Below, piece after piece: positions 1 to 8,254 of a stretch of 64,000 nt of DNA (its first letter is position 1; each line of letters starts with the position of its first letter). Location of the stretch: assembly GCA_963663395.1 (NCBI GenBank), contig OY760226.1, positions 2,914,001 to 2,978,000 of the forward strand, in the 5' to 3' direction. The position numbers and the translations under genes were made by a program. The notes under the pieces are model-generated. The model did not search any database and was not told the origin of the DNA. It saw nothing but the letters and a program-made list of their open reading frames with translations. This stretch comes from Azophilus sp963663395. GTDB lineage: Bacteria; Pseudomonadota; Gammaproteobacteria; Pseudomonadales; Azotimanducaceae.

Positions 1-57
1 TTGCAATTCCGAGTGCGGCGATTAAGGTGCATGAAAACCCGACCGGAGAAAAGGCGC

Positions 58-399
58 ATGGCCAGGCAACTGATACTCGTGGGGCTGGTGGAGCCCAAGG
101 CCGAGGACCTCGTGGAAGCGTTCAACGAGTGGTACCTCGGCAACCACGTGGAGGACACCTACAACTGCCCGAACATCAAGTCCGTGCGCTGCTTCAAGGC
201 CACAAGAGGATTCATGGGCGATGCGCCGGCCCAGTACCTCACGATCTATGAATTCGAGGGAGAAGATGCCGAGGAGGCCGAGCGTGTGCTGGCGGCCTAC
301 CAGGCGGACCCGAACGGCTGGAGCGGGCGGCTGCCCAACAACGACTCCATGGGCGTGGTCGGTGCGGGCTGGTACCTGGAAGAAATGTCCTTCGGCTGA
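58..399 (+). CDS. small dimeric alpha/beta-barrel (EthD-like) protein
   Basis: A 113-residue protein of unknown role. The N-terminal half carries the pattern typical of EthD-like dimeric alpha/beta-barrel proteins: a hydrophobic first strand (LILVGLVEP), then FNEWYLGNHVED and PNIKSVRCF, the usual W-x-x-H and P-x-x-x-x-x-R/F spacing. The C-terminus holds a conserved-looking GWYLEEM. The frame is open to the window edge, but I chose the ATG at 58 because GGAG lies about 10 bases before it; the extra upstream residues are arginine-rich and look non-coding. It converges with the gcvPB gene on the other strand. Proteins of this fold often act as small-molecule mono-oxygenases or isomerases or are of unknown use; no catalytic assignment is made. 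Confidence 0.7.
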   Translation: MARQLILVGLVEPKAEDLVEAFNEWYLGNHVEDTYNCPNIKSVRCFKATRGFMGDAPAQYLTIYEFEGEDAEEAERVLAAYQADPNGWSGRLPNNDSMGVVGAGWYLEEMSFG

Positions 400-423
400 G
401 GATTGCTTCGCCTGTAAAGGCGC

Positions 424-1983
424 TCAGTTCTGCGCTCGCGCAGCCTGCTTGCGCTTGTAGGCGCGCCAGGTCATCGCCCAGCGGTCGGGGTCTTCCAGCG
501 GCCCGGCGTCCAGCTTGTGGATGGCGTGGTTGTGCGGCGCCGACTTGACGATGTCCGGCGTCGTGTACGCTTCATCGGATATCCGTTCGAGCACGGCGAT
601 CCAGTAGTCGATGTCCTCCTTCGACCACATCTCGCCCGCTTCAGGGGTAAACGGCTCGGGCACCACCCAGGGCTCGTGGCTGAGCCAGAAGGCATCGATG
701 CCGTAGTCGACCATCCGGTTCTGCACATCCAGGACACTGACGCCCGTGTCTTCGTATAGCTGCCCCAGGCTGAAGCGCGTCATCTCCATGCGCCAGGACT
801 CATCCTCCGGGTGGGAGCGCGTGACGCCGCGGATCTGGAGCAGCTTCTTTTCCATGTAGTTGTTGGCCAGCACCGAGAGGTCCGCGGCCTCGGCCAGGCC
901 GTCGGCGCCCATGGCGCGCAACCAGGCGTAGGCCTTGATGACCTGGTGCACATTACCCAGGTATTCACGCACCCGTCCCACGCCTTCGGTGTTTCCGGCT
1001 TGCAGCACAAAGCCGCCGTCCTCCCGCTCGACCAGCGGCCCCGGCAGGTATTCGGCCAGTTCAGCCGTGCAGCCGTAGGCGCCGACCGCCGGGCCACCGC
1101 CGCCCTTGGCGGCGCCGAACGTCTTGTGCAGCATGAACATGCAGGCATCGAAGCCCAGTTCACGGGCCCGCACCCTGGTCATGACGCCGTTGAAGTTGGC
1201 GTGGTCGTAGAAGCACAAGCCGCCGGCATCGTGGACGACTTTCACCCACTCCTTGATGTGCGGGTTGTATACCCCCATATCGTCCGGGTTACTGATCATC
1301 AGCGCCGCGGTGCGTTCGGAGACGGCGGCTTTCAGGGCTTCGACCGACGGGTAGCCACCGTCCTCCAGCATGAGCGTCACCACTTCAAAGCCGGCTGCGG
1401 CCGCGGTGGCCGGATTGCAGGGGTGCGCCTGGATGCTGGTGACGATCTGGTTGCGCTGTTCGAGTTCGCCGCGCGCCGCGTGATACGCGCGGGTCACGCA
1501 GGCGTGCGTGTAGGCGGCATCGGCGCCGCCGGCGGGCTGGAAGACGAAGCGGTCCATGCCGGACAGTTCGCGCAACTGTTCATCGAGCCGGTGAATGACT
1601 TCCAGCGCCCCCTGCAGCGTGGACACGTCCTGGTTGGGATGCAGGTCCGCCACCTCGGGACGGGCGGCCAGGTCTTCCGTGAGCCTCGGGTTGTATTTCA
1701 TGGTGCAGGTGCCGAACAGGCTGATGCCCATCATGCCCAGGGTTTCCTGGGACAGGTGCAGGAAGTGGCGGAGCACATCCGGTTCCGACATTTCCGGCAG
1801 GCTGGGCGCGCTGTCGCGGCGCATGGAGGCAGGGATCAGGTCGGCGGCCTCGCCGACCGCCGCTGCCACGGCTTCCTCCACGGCCGGGAAGTGGCAGCCG
1901 CGGCGCCCCGGGACGCCCATTTCCATGATGACCGGTTCGTCCCAGACTGCCGAGTGGAATCTGCGCAGGTTGTCGTTCTTCAT
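424..1983 (-). CDS. gcvPB: glycine dehydrogenase (decarboxylating) subunit 2
   Basis: A 519-residue PLP enzyme, the beta chain of the split P-protein of the glycine cleavage system, which decarboxylates glycine and passes aminomethyl to the lipoyl arm of H-protein. The PLP lysine lies in FMLHKTFGAAKGGGGP, matching the family LHKTF-x(4)-GGGGP signature; other family blocks are TCTMKYNPR near residue 90 and SNPDDMGVYNP. The frame runs upstream to 2340, but that part overlaps gcvPA and is not family-like; ATG at 1983 gives the normal length. Start and gcvPA stop overlap as ATGA (1980-1983), showing translational coupling. Neither gcvT nor gcvH is nearby, so the partner proteins must be encoded elsewhere, or this pair serves another glycine-producing pathway. 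Confidence 0.93.
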   Translation of the reverse strand: MKNDNLRRFHSAVWDEPVIMEMGVPGRRGCHFPAVEEAVAAAVGEAADLIPASMRRDSAPSLPEMSEPDVLRHFLHLSQETLGMMGISLFGTCTMKYNPRLTEDLAARPEVADLHPNQDVSTLQGALEVIHRLDEQLRELSGMDRFVFQPAGGADAAYTHACVTRAYHAARGELEQRNQIVTSIQAHPCNPATAAAAGFEVVTLMLEDGGYPSVEALKAAVSERTAALMISNPDDMGVYNPHIKEWVKVVHDAGGLCFYDHANFNGVMTRVRARELGFDACMFMLHKTFGAAKGGGGPAVGAYGCTAELAEYLPGPLVEREDGGFVLQAGNTEGVGRVREYLGNVHQVIKAYAWLRAMGADGLAEAADLSVLANNYMEKKLLQIRGVTRSHPEDESWRMEMTRFSLGQLYEDTGVSVLDVQNRMVDYGIDAFWLSHEPWVVPEPFTPEAGEMWSKEDIDYWIAVLERISDEAYTTPDIVKSAPHNHAIHKLDAGPLEDPDRWAMTWRAYKRKQAARAQN

Positions 1984-3377
1984 TGGCTGCAGATCCTCCC
2001 GAGGCACTCGGCCAGCCGTTCGAGGTCGGGCTGGGCGTGCAGTTCGGTCACGCAGTAGAGGGAACTCTGCCCCAACTCGGCGAACGCCTCGCTCAGGTCG
2101 AGCCCGCCGAAGATATCGTGCTCCAGGAGGCGCGCGTTTATCGCCGCCACAGACTTTCCGGTCGCATCGAAATTGACCACGAACTCCTTGAAATGGCCGC
2201 TCGCCGGGCTGACCGAGACGCCGTCGATGGCGTCGAGCAGGGAGGCGGCGTAGCGGGCGCGCTGCACGATCAGTTCGCCGATTTCGCGAAATCCCTCCGG
2301 GCCCAGGAGCGCCATGTAAGCCGCGGCGGCGATCGCCCACAGGTAGGTCGAGTTGCCGGTCCAGTCCTTGCCTTCCTCCCGGGAACCGTAGGAACTCTGG
2401 TGCATAAGGGCCATGCCGAACCCGTGCTCGCCCCGGCTCGTCTCGCCGATGCTTAGCATCAGGGTGGGGTACTCGTACGCGTAGCGGGGCTCGTCCCGGG
2501 AGGCGATGAAGCCGCCCAGGCCGCCGCCGCAGTTCATGTGGATGCCCAGCGGCTGAATCGAGCCGACGGCGATGTCCACGCCGTATTGGCCGGGCGGGGC
2601 CAGCACGCCCAGCGCTATGGGATCGACGCCTGCAATGGTTTGTGCGCCGTGGCGCCGGGCGATGGCGGCGATGTCCGCGGCCTGTTCCTCGATACGTCCC
2701 AGGAAAGAGGGGTTTTCGAAGTAGATGGCGGCATGGTCCGAGGAGAACCGGGCCTCGAGCCCGTCGAGGTCGACCAGGCCGCTTGCCGGGTCGACGTTGA
2801 ATTCATCGACCTGGATATGGGAACCCATTTCCGGCGGCTCGCAGTAGGTCTCGATGACAGATCGCCGCTCCGGGTCGATGTATCGGGGAATCAGCACCCG
2901 GTTGCGCCCGGTGATGCGAACTGCCATGCGGATGGCATGTCCGGCGGCGCAGCCCCAGCTATAGACGGGCAGGGCGACCAGGTCCATGTCCAGCAACTCG
3001 CCGAGCTGGCTGGTGAATTCGAACCAGGCCTGATTGCGGCCGAGATCAGACGAAGGGGTGCCCCAGACCGGGGTCAGGAACTCGCTACGGCGAATGATTT
3101 CGTCGCAGACCGCCGGCACGTGATGTTGCCAGCAACCGCCGCCGAGAAAGCTCAGAACCTCCTCGCACGACCGGTTTTTGCCAAGCAGGCCAAGCATGTG
3201 CCGCCGCAGTTCGAGTTCGGACGACAGGGCCGGCGGCAGATTCAGCGGTGCGCGATAGCGATGATCCGGCGGGATCTGTTCGAACAGTTCTTCAGCGTCC
3301 GCGACGTTCAGGGCATCGAGCAACTGCCGGCGGACGGCGGGCACCGAATTCGGCATGAATGGATGCGGTCGTGTCAT
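1980..3377 (-). CDS. gcvPA: glycine dehydrogenase (decarboxylating) subunit 1
   Basis: A 465-residue alpha chain of the split P-protein. It begins with a family-like HPFMPNSVPAVRRQLLDAL and has the GGGCWQHHVPA block, the TPSSDLGRNQAWFEFTSQ block and a glycine-rich NCGGGLGGFIASRDEPRY motif typical of GcvPA. The ATG at 3356 (MPNS) is an equally plausible start and matches the usual N-terminus better; I keep 3377 as the outer bound. It is the first gene of the gcvPA-gcvPB pair and is divergent from the ATP-NAD-kinase-family gene to its right. The roughly 240 bases between them should hold both promoters. Confidence 0.92.
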   Translation of the reverse strand: MTRPHPFMPNSVPAVRRQLLDALNVADAEELFEQIPPDHRYRAPLNLPPALSSELELRRHMLGLLGKNRSCEEVLSFLGGGCWQHHVPAVCDEIIRRSEFLTPVWGTPSSDLGRNQAWFEFTSQLGELLDMDLVALPVYSWGCAAGHAIRMAVRITGRNRVLIPRYIDPERRSVIETYCEPPEMGSHIQVDEFNVDPASGLVDLDGLEARFSSDHAAIYFENPSFLGRIEEQAADIAAIARRHGAQTIAGVDPIALGVLAPPGQYGVDIAVGSIQPLGIHMNCGGGLGGFIASRDEPRYAYEYPTLMLSIGETSRGEHGFGMALMHQSSYGSREEGKDWTGNSTYLWAIAAAAYMALLGPEGFREIGELIVQRARYAASLLDAIDGVSVSPASGHFKEFVVNFDATGKSVAAINARLLEHDIFGGLDLSEAFAELGQSSLYCVTELHAQPDLERLAECLGRICSQ

Positions 3378-3581
3378 TGTTCTTCAGACCTCGATTCGCA
3401 GTGCAGGGTATTCCAGTGAACCAGGACCGCACCCGTGTTGCCGCAACCGCAGCGGGCTGACGCAACGCGCCGTCGGGGTACCCGGGTTGCTCCAGCCTCT
3501 GCCCCAATCATCCCCTGGCCCGACACGTTTTGACGGGCGCGGCTTTTCGCGCCTGTCTACAAGGACGGGAGAATATATTAT

Positions 3582-3599
3582 TGCGCACGAATGTGCGCA
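3582..3599. promoter_or_regulatory. palindrome, possible operator
   Basis: Perfect inverted repeat TGCGCAC-GAAT-GTGCGCA in the divergent gcvPA / kinase intergenic region, directly after an AT-rich AATATATTA stretch. Its sequence resembles the palindrome at 29962-29982. A regulator-binding role is inference. A possible TTG start of the kinase gene (3581) overlaps it. Confidence 0.4.
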
Positions 3600-3619
3600 C
3601 ATCGAACCAGTTGGCCGTG

Positions 3620-4765
3620 GTGAGCAGGCATCGTATCGGCTTGATCGTCAATCCGGTGGCGGGCATGGGAGGGTCCGTCGGCCTGAAAGGCACCGACGGC
3701 AGCCTGGCGGCGGAGGCAAGGTCGCTCGGCGCCGAACCCCTGGCGAGCCCTCGCGCCGCCGTTGCGTTGTCGCAACTCGTACAAGCCGGGGCAAACGTCG
3801 AGGTGCTTACCTGTTCCGGGCCAATGGGAGCGGAAGCCGCGCGGCGCGCTGGTCTCGATCCCGTGGTCGTCCACGAGGTTTCGCAAGATACGACGACGGC
3901 CCGGGACAGCCGCGCGGGCGCCATGTGCATCATCGAACGGCAGCCCGACTTGATGCTGTTCGCCGGCGGCGACGGGACCGCCCGCGATCTGCTGGACGTG
4001 GTGGGGGTGTCGACACCGCTCCTGGGCGTGCCTGCCGGCGTGAAGATGCACTCCGCGGTGTTTGCGGCAACAGCGCGGGCGGCCGGTGACGTGGCCTGCA
4101 GCTACCTGGCAGCGACGGACCGCGAGAGCCTGCTGCGCGATGCGGAAATCATGGACCGGGAACCCTCACCGACGTTGGACGCGGCGCTGTCGCCAAGGCT
4201 GTACGGGATGGTGCGCACTCCTTCGCTCTCGTTTCTGGTGCCGGGCGCCAAGTCGTCCAGCCGCGTGACGGACCAGGCGGCACTGGCGGGCGCCATACGC
4301 CGGGTTGCCCGGCTGGTTGGCGACGGGCGCCTGTCGCTGCTGGGCCCGGGCTCCACCATGCAACGGGTCAAGCGGGAGTGCGGGTTCGAAGGCTCGCCGC
4401 TCGGCATCGATGCGGTAAATGGCGGCCGCCGCGTCGGGGCGGACCTGAACGAGCGACAGATACTTGACCTGTTGGGTAGCGCGCCGGCTCGCATCGTGGT
4501 CAGCGTTGTGGGGGGGCAGGGCTTTCTGTTCGGACGAGGCAACCAGCCGTTGAGCAACCGGGTGATCAGGCGGGTGGGCCTGGACCACATCGTGGTTCTA
4601 TCGTCGCTGGAGAAGCTGGCATCTCTCCCCGAGCGATGTTTGTTGGTGGACACGGGAGAAGCCGGGCTGGACGAGGCGCTGGCCGGGTACTTGAAGGTGT
4701 TGGTCAGCGAAATGAAAACCGTGATGATGCCGGTCAGGTCGGCGCACGGAGGGAGGCCGCCATAA
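3620..4765 (+). CDS. ATP-NAD kinase family protein (AcoX-like)
   Basis: About 381 residues of the ATP-NAD kinase fold, closer to the AcoX-type than to housekeeping NadK. Evidence: N-terminal strand plus loop GLIVNPVAGMGGSVGLKG, followed by the kinase signature LMFAGGDGTARDLLDVV around residue 115, and the later IVVSVVGGQGFLFGRGNQ block. The start is uncertain: GTG at 3620 (or 3617) gives a compact N-terminus beginning five residues before the first strand; TTG at 3581 has a better ribosome-binding site (GGGAG, spacing about 9) but overlaps a palindrome. Members of this family flank acetoin or amino-acid catabolic genes; the true substrate is unknown. It ends 4 bases from the convergent flavin reductase gene. 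Confidence 0.82.
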   Translation: MSRHRIGLIVNPVAGMGGSVGLKGTDGSLAAEARSLGAEPLASPRAAVALSQLVQAGANVEVLTCSGPMGAEAARRAGLDPVVVHEVSQDTTTARDSRAGAMCIIERQPDLMLFAGGDGTARDLLDVVGVSTPLLGVPAGVKMHSAVFAATARAAGDVACSYLAATDRESLLRDAEIMDREPSPTLDAALSPRLYGMVRTPSLSFLVPGAKSSSRVTDQAALAGAIRRVARLVGDGRLSLLGPGSTMQRVKRECGFEGSPLGIDAVNGGRRVGADLNERQILDLLGSAPARIVVSVVGGQGFLFGRGNQPLSNRVIRRVGLDHIVVLSSLEKLASLPERCLLVDTGEAGLDEALAGYLKVLVSEMKTVMMPVRSAHGGRPP

Positions 4766-4769
4766 GCTC

Positions 4770-5927
4770 CTAGCGGCGACTCAGGAAGAAGGCGTACGAC
4801 TCCGGCAGAATCTCGAAAGGGTCGGGATGCCCGAGTTGCCGCGCCGCGTGGAACACGAAGTTCGGGTCTTCGAGCAACTGCCTGCCCATGGCGACCAGGT
4901 CGGCGCTTCCCGATTCGATCACCGCGTTGGCCTGATCGGGTTCCACGATGAGGCCAACGGCCATGGTGGGCATCTCGGCCCCGTCTCGAACGGCCCGGGC
5001 GTAGGGGACGAGATAACCTGGCTCCGGCTTCGTGTTTGCGCGCCCGGACGGACCGACAATGCCTCCGGAGGAACAGTCGATCAGGTCGACGCCCCGCTCT
5101 TTCAGCGCTGCAGCCAGCCTTACCGTGTCGGCAACCGTCACCCCCTCTTCGAAGCCATCGACGACGGATGTGCGATAGAAGAGCGGCATCGAACCCGGAA
5201 TAACCGAACGCACGGCATCGGCGACGCGCAACGGAAAGCGCATCCGGTTGACGATGTCCGCGCCTCCCCACTCATCGTCCCGGCGGTTCGCGATCGGCGA
5301 GAAGAAACTGTTCACCAGGTAGCCGTGGGCGCCGTGAATCTCGATGAAGTCGAACCCCGCCTGCACGGCCCTGCGCGCCGCCGCCGCGAAGGCATCGAGC
5401 ATGGCGTGGATCTCATCGACCTGCATGGCCCGGGGCGCCGGCCAGTCCTCCGTCATGGGTAGCGAGCTCGGGGCGACGGTTCCCCAGGCACGAGCGGGGT
5501 CGAAATCCACGAGCGGGGCGGCGCCTTCAAGGGGTACCGCCGCGCTCCCCTTGCGGCCGGAATGCCCGATCTGGATACCGACCGGAATATCCTGGTTGTG
5601 ATAGATCGAAACGATTCTGGACAGGCCCTCGACATGGCTGTCGAGGTAGATGCCGAGGCATCCGTGGGTGATGCGGCCGGTTCGCGTTACCCCGCTTGCC
5701 TCCACGCAGGCGCCACCCGGCCCGGCCAGCGAAAACCGGCCATGGTGCGCGAAATGCCAGTCGACGGCGTGCCCGTCCTCGGCGCAATACTGGCACATGG
5801 GCGTGACGAAAACGCGGTTCTTGAAGTGGACGCCGCGCAGCGTAAAAGGCCGGAACAGCGCCGGTAGGGAGGCTTCTGGGTTGATGTCAGCGTTGCGCCG
5901 TGCGCCGGAGTTCGACTGCTTGGTCAT
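4770..5927 (-). CDS. NADH:flavin oxidoreductase, Old Yellow Enzyme family (YqjM/NamA type)
   Basis: A 385-residue TIM-barrel FMN enzyme that would reduce activated C=C bonds with NAD(P)H, or act as a small 2,4-dienoyl-type reductase. FRPFTLRGVHFKNRV near residue 27 is the family start; PMCQYCAEDG holds the YqjM-type cysteine; QIGHSGRKGS matches the HAGRK substrate site; IHGAHGYLVNSFFSP and the downstream NRRDDEWGG are the OYE signature. The ATG at 5927 lies 41 bases inside the 3' end of the DapA-like gene; there is no GTG, TTG or ATG between it and the FRPF block, so the overlap is probably real and the two genes are co-transcribed. No 4Fe-4S cysteine cluster is present, so it is not the long dienoyl-CoA reductase. 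Confidence 0.93.
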   Translation of the reverse strand: MTKQSNSGARRNADINPEASLPALFRPFTLRGVHFKNRVFVTPMCQYCAEDGHAVDWHFAHHGRFSLAGPGGACVEASGVTRTGRITHGCLGIYLDSHVEGLSRIVSIYHNQDIPVGIQIGHSGRKGSAAVPLEGAAPLVDFDPARAWGTVAPSSLPMTEDWPAPRAMQVDEIHAMLDAFAAAARRAVQAGFDFIEIHGAHGYLVNSFFSPIANRRDDEWGGADIVNRMRFPLRVADAVRSVIPGSMPLFYRTSVVDGFEEGVTVADTVRLAAALKERGVDLIDCSSGGIVGPSGRANTKPEPGYLVPYARAVRDGAEMPTMAVGLIVEPDQANAVIESGSADLVAMGRQLLEDPNFVFHAARQLGHPDPFEILPESYAFFLSRR

Positions 5928-6870
5928 CTAGGCCGGTTTCGGACATCATGCGCCGGGCGTAGGACTCGACTTCATCCATCAAGGGCACCATTTTCTCGAG
6001 GCGCTCCACGCCCTCCCGGCCGAGTTGGTGGAAGGTGGTCAGGGGCAGGCGCACATCGCCCACCGGGTACCCGGCCGCGGCTGCGAGTGCTTTTGAATAG
6101 CACTGGTGGCCGTACATCGGGTGGCCCTCGGCGATGACCGTGTTGATGGCCTCGGCAAGCTCCTGGATATGCTTTGCCGCCTCGATGTGTCCCGCGTCCA
6201 GGAAGTCCCACATACGCGACGTCGAGTAGGGCAGGTAGTTGCCGAACGGGTTGACGTAGCCCACGGCGCCGAGCAGGAAGCTCTCCACCGGGCGCTCCCC
6301 GGCGAAGACATTCATGACGCCGTGGGTCTGTTCGGCGATGTCGAATACCCGGCCCACATCCATGCTCGCTTCCTTGATGTAGCGGATGTTCTCGAACGCG
6401 CCGGTGAGCTTCGCCACGAACGCCGCCGACATGTCGACGTTGGAAGTGAACGGATTGTTGTACAGCATGATGGGTACGGAGACCGCCTCGCAGATCGCCT
6501 GGTAGTAGGCGAAGATCTCGTCTTCGGTGGGCGTGTAGTAGTAGGGCGGCAGGATCATCAGGCCGTCGGCCCCCAGGTCTTCCGCTTCGCGGCTGTAACG
6601 CACGGCGTTGGGTGTGTGGGCGTTCATGGTCCCCACCAGCACGTCCATGCGCCCCTTGACGTGCTCCACGGTGGCGCTGACCAGCGCGCGCCGCTCTACA
6701 TCGTTGACGGTGAGGAATTCGCCGGTGGTTCCGAGGATGATGATGCCGGGGACATCGCAGGCGAGTTGCCAGTCGAGGAAACGCTTCAGCGAGTCGATGC
6801 AGATGCGGCTGCCGTCCTCGGTAAAGGGGGTGACCGAAACGGTATAGCTCCCGTGGAATGGTCGAGACAT
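5887..6870 (-). CDS. dihydrodipicolinate synthase (DapA)-family lyase/aldolase
   Basis: A 327-residue class I aldolase-fold protein. The Schiff-base lysine is in RYIKEAS, and the tyrosine of the catalytic triad is in MLYNNPF; the substrate carboxylate loop reads GTTGEFLTV rather than DapA's GTTGE-S/A, so true DapA function is unlikely. The family includes N-acetylneuraminate lyase, KDG aldolases and 1-pyrroline-4-hydroxy-2-carboxylate deaminase (hydroxyproline degradation). The last fits its neighbours best: a DAO-type FAD oxidase on the opposite strand and a polar amino-acid importer follow. This is inference; no epimerase or semialdehyde dehydrogenase of that route is seen in the window. 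It shares its divergent promoter region (6871-7090) with the oxidase. Confidence 0.9.
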   Translation of the reverse strand: MSRPFHGSYTVSVTPFTEDGSRICIDSLKRFLDWQLACDVPGIIILGTTGEFLTVNDVERRALVSATVEHVKGRMDVLVGTMNAHTPNAVRYSREAEDLGADGLMILPPYYYTPTEDEIFAYYQAICEAVSVPIMLYNNPFTSNVDMSAAFVAKLTGAFENIRYIKEASMDVGRVFDIAEQTHGVMNVFAGERPVESFLLGAVGYVNPFGNYLPYSTSRMWDFLDAGHIEAAKHIQELAEAINTVIAEGHPMYGHQCYSKALAAAAGYPVGDVRLPLTTFHQLGREGVERLEKMVPLMDEVESYARRMMSETGLDDQAVELRRTAQR

Positions 6871-6949
6871 GGGACTCCCTCCCTTGGTTCTCCGCTGGCT
6901 TCCTTTACCGGTAGAATCGAGGCGGAATCGCCTTGCTGGTTTGGAACGC

Positions 6950-6982
6950 TATGCGCACAAACGTTAGCATAGAGCACAAAAA
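6950..6982. promoter_or_regulatory. regulatory region between divergent lyase and oxidase genes
   Basis: This segment lies in the 220-base gap between two divergent genes. It contains GCGCACAAA (6953-6961) and, 19 bases on, GAGCACAAA (6972-6980), a direct repeat at about two helical turns, plus the half-site TTTGTGCGC on the minus strand that recurs near 29963. Binding by a regulator is inferred only. Confidence 0.3.
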
Positions 6983-7090
6983 ACTGTCCACCGAATCAGT
7001 GGGCAGGTGTTGCCGTGGTGCGGTTTCGCGCCTGGATCGGAAAGATTCGTCCGCCTTCCCGGAACCGTCGGCCAACGGTGTTCCAATCGC

Positions 7091-8227
7091 ATGACCGAAG
7101 CGGGGGACGTCATCGTCATCGGCGGCGGCATAGCGGGGTGCTCCGTCGCGTATTATCTGGCGGCGGACGGCGTCCCGGTTACCCTGCTCGAACAGTTCCA
7201 GCCCGGCGCAATGGCATCGGGATTCAACGCGGGCAGCCTGCACGCGCAAATCCCGCCGGAGCCGGTGCTGACCCTCGGGGAATCATGGGCGAGAGGCTTT
7301 GCACCGGCTCTGCCCCTGTTCATCGAGTCCATTGCGCTCTGGCGGGAGGCAGGCGTATCGGTTTCCCGTGACCTTGAGGTTGCACAGGACGGCGGCCTGG
7401 TGGTGGCCGCCAATTCGGCCGAGATGCGCATGCTGGAAGCAAAGATTCGCCTTGATCGCAAGGCCGGCCTCGAGATGGAATTGCTCGACGCTACGGATCT
7501 TCGCAAGCGCGCGCCTTATGTTTCCGCAGGCATGATCGGCGGCGCCTACTGTCCGATCGAAGGCAAGGCGAATCCGCTGGTGGCGGCCCCGGCGTTTGCC
7601 GCGGCCGCGCAGTCGCTGGGCGCCCGGGTGGAAGCTGGGCGGCAAGTGACCGGCATCCGGCGGTCCGGCACGGCCTTCGAGGTCGAGACTGCGCAGGGTG
7701 TCTACCGCGCGCGCAGAGTGATCAATGCGGCCGGCTCCGAAGCCGGGGCCGTCGCCCGCCTCACGGGCTCCACACTGGAACACCAGCCCTTTTTTCAGCA
7801 ACTGATCGTTACCGAGCCCGCCGCGCCGCTGATCGATTGCCTGATCTATGCAGCGGGCGAGCGGCTGACCCTCAAGCAAACCAAGGCGGGAACCGTCGTC
7901 ATCGGCGGCGGCTGGCCCGCAGCCACGGACCCTGACGGTTTTCCTCAGGTATTGCAGTCATCCCTGTCCAACAATCTGCGCGTCGCCAGGGAGGCGGTCT
8001 CCGGCATTGCATCCCTGCGCGTGGCGCGCACCTGGGCCGGGGCGGTGAACGCCAGCCCAAGCTGGCGTCCGCTCATCGGGGAAATGCCCGGAATGCAGGG
8101 CCTGTTCGTCAACTGGGTACCCTGGATGGGATTCAGCGGCGCATTGGCGGCGAGCCGCATCGTGGCCAGCCAGGTACAGGGCCGGCTTCCCCCGGTCGAC
8201 TTCGACGTGTCTTACTTCGCGCCTTAG
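7091..8227 (+). CDS. FAD-dependent oxidoreductase, D-amino-acid/sarcosine oxidase (DAO) family
   Basis: A 378-residue flavoprotein. The N-terminus has the Rossmann ADP-binding fingerprint VIVIGGGIAGCSVAYYLA ending in an acidic residue (LLEQF), followed by GFNAGSLHAQ, the FAD-contact region of glycine/D-amino-acid oxidases. The C-terminal FAD-binding domain includes IGGGWPAA and the late GLFVNWVPWMGFSGALAASRI. It would oxidise the C-N bond of an amino acid or secondary amine to an imine. The ATG at 7091 is chosen because the frame upstream has no family sequence. It is a clear paralogue of the protein at 28686-29840, sharing the NAGSLH and GGWPAA blocks. Neighbours suggest a proline-, hydroxyproline- or opine-like substrate. 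Confidence 0.9.
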   Translation: MTEAGDVIVIGGGIAGCSVAYYLAADGVPVTLLEQFQPGAMASGFNAGSLHAQIPPEPVLTLGESWARGFAPALPLFIESIALWREAGVSVSRDLEVAQDGGLVVAANSAEMRMLEAKIRLDRKAGLEMELLDATDLRKRAPYVSAGMIGGAYCPIEGKANPLVAAPAFAAAAQSLGARVEAGRQVTGIRRSGTAFEVETAQGVYRARRVINAAGSEAGAVARLTGSTLEHQPFFQQLIVTEPAAPLIDCLIYAAGERLTLKQTKAGTVVIGGGWPAATDPDGFPQVLQSSLSNNLRVAREAVSGIASLRVARTWAGAVNASPSWRPLIGEMPGMQGLFVNWVPWMGFSGALAASRIVASQVQGRLPPVDFDVSYFAP

Positions 8228-8254
8228 CCTGTCTGACGGCCGTGGTTTCGTGCC

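Noticed and set aside
811..2058. Long plus-strand open frame opposite gcvPB
   Set aside because: Antisense shadow of a well-conserved enzyme; the translation has no family features.
3355..4089. Plus-strand frame overlapping the gcvPA start and the kinase gene
   Set aside because: Arginine/glycine-rich shadow in a different frame from the clear kinase sequence.
5887..5927. Frameshift or assembly error at the DapA/OYE overlap
   Set aside because: Both proteins have sensible ends, and a 41-base overlap with no alternative OYE start is acceptable in an operon.
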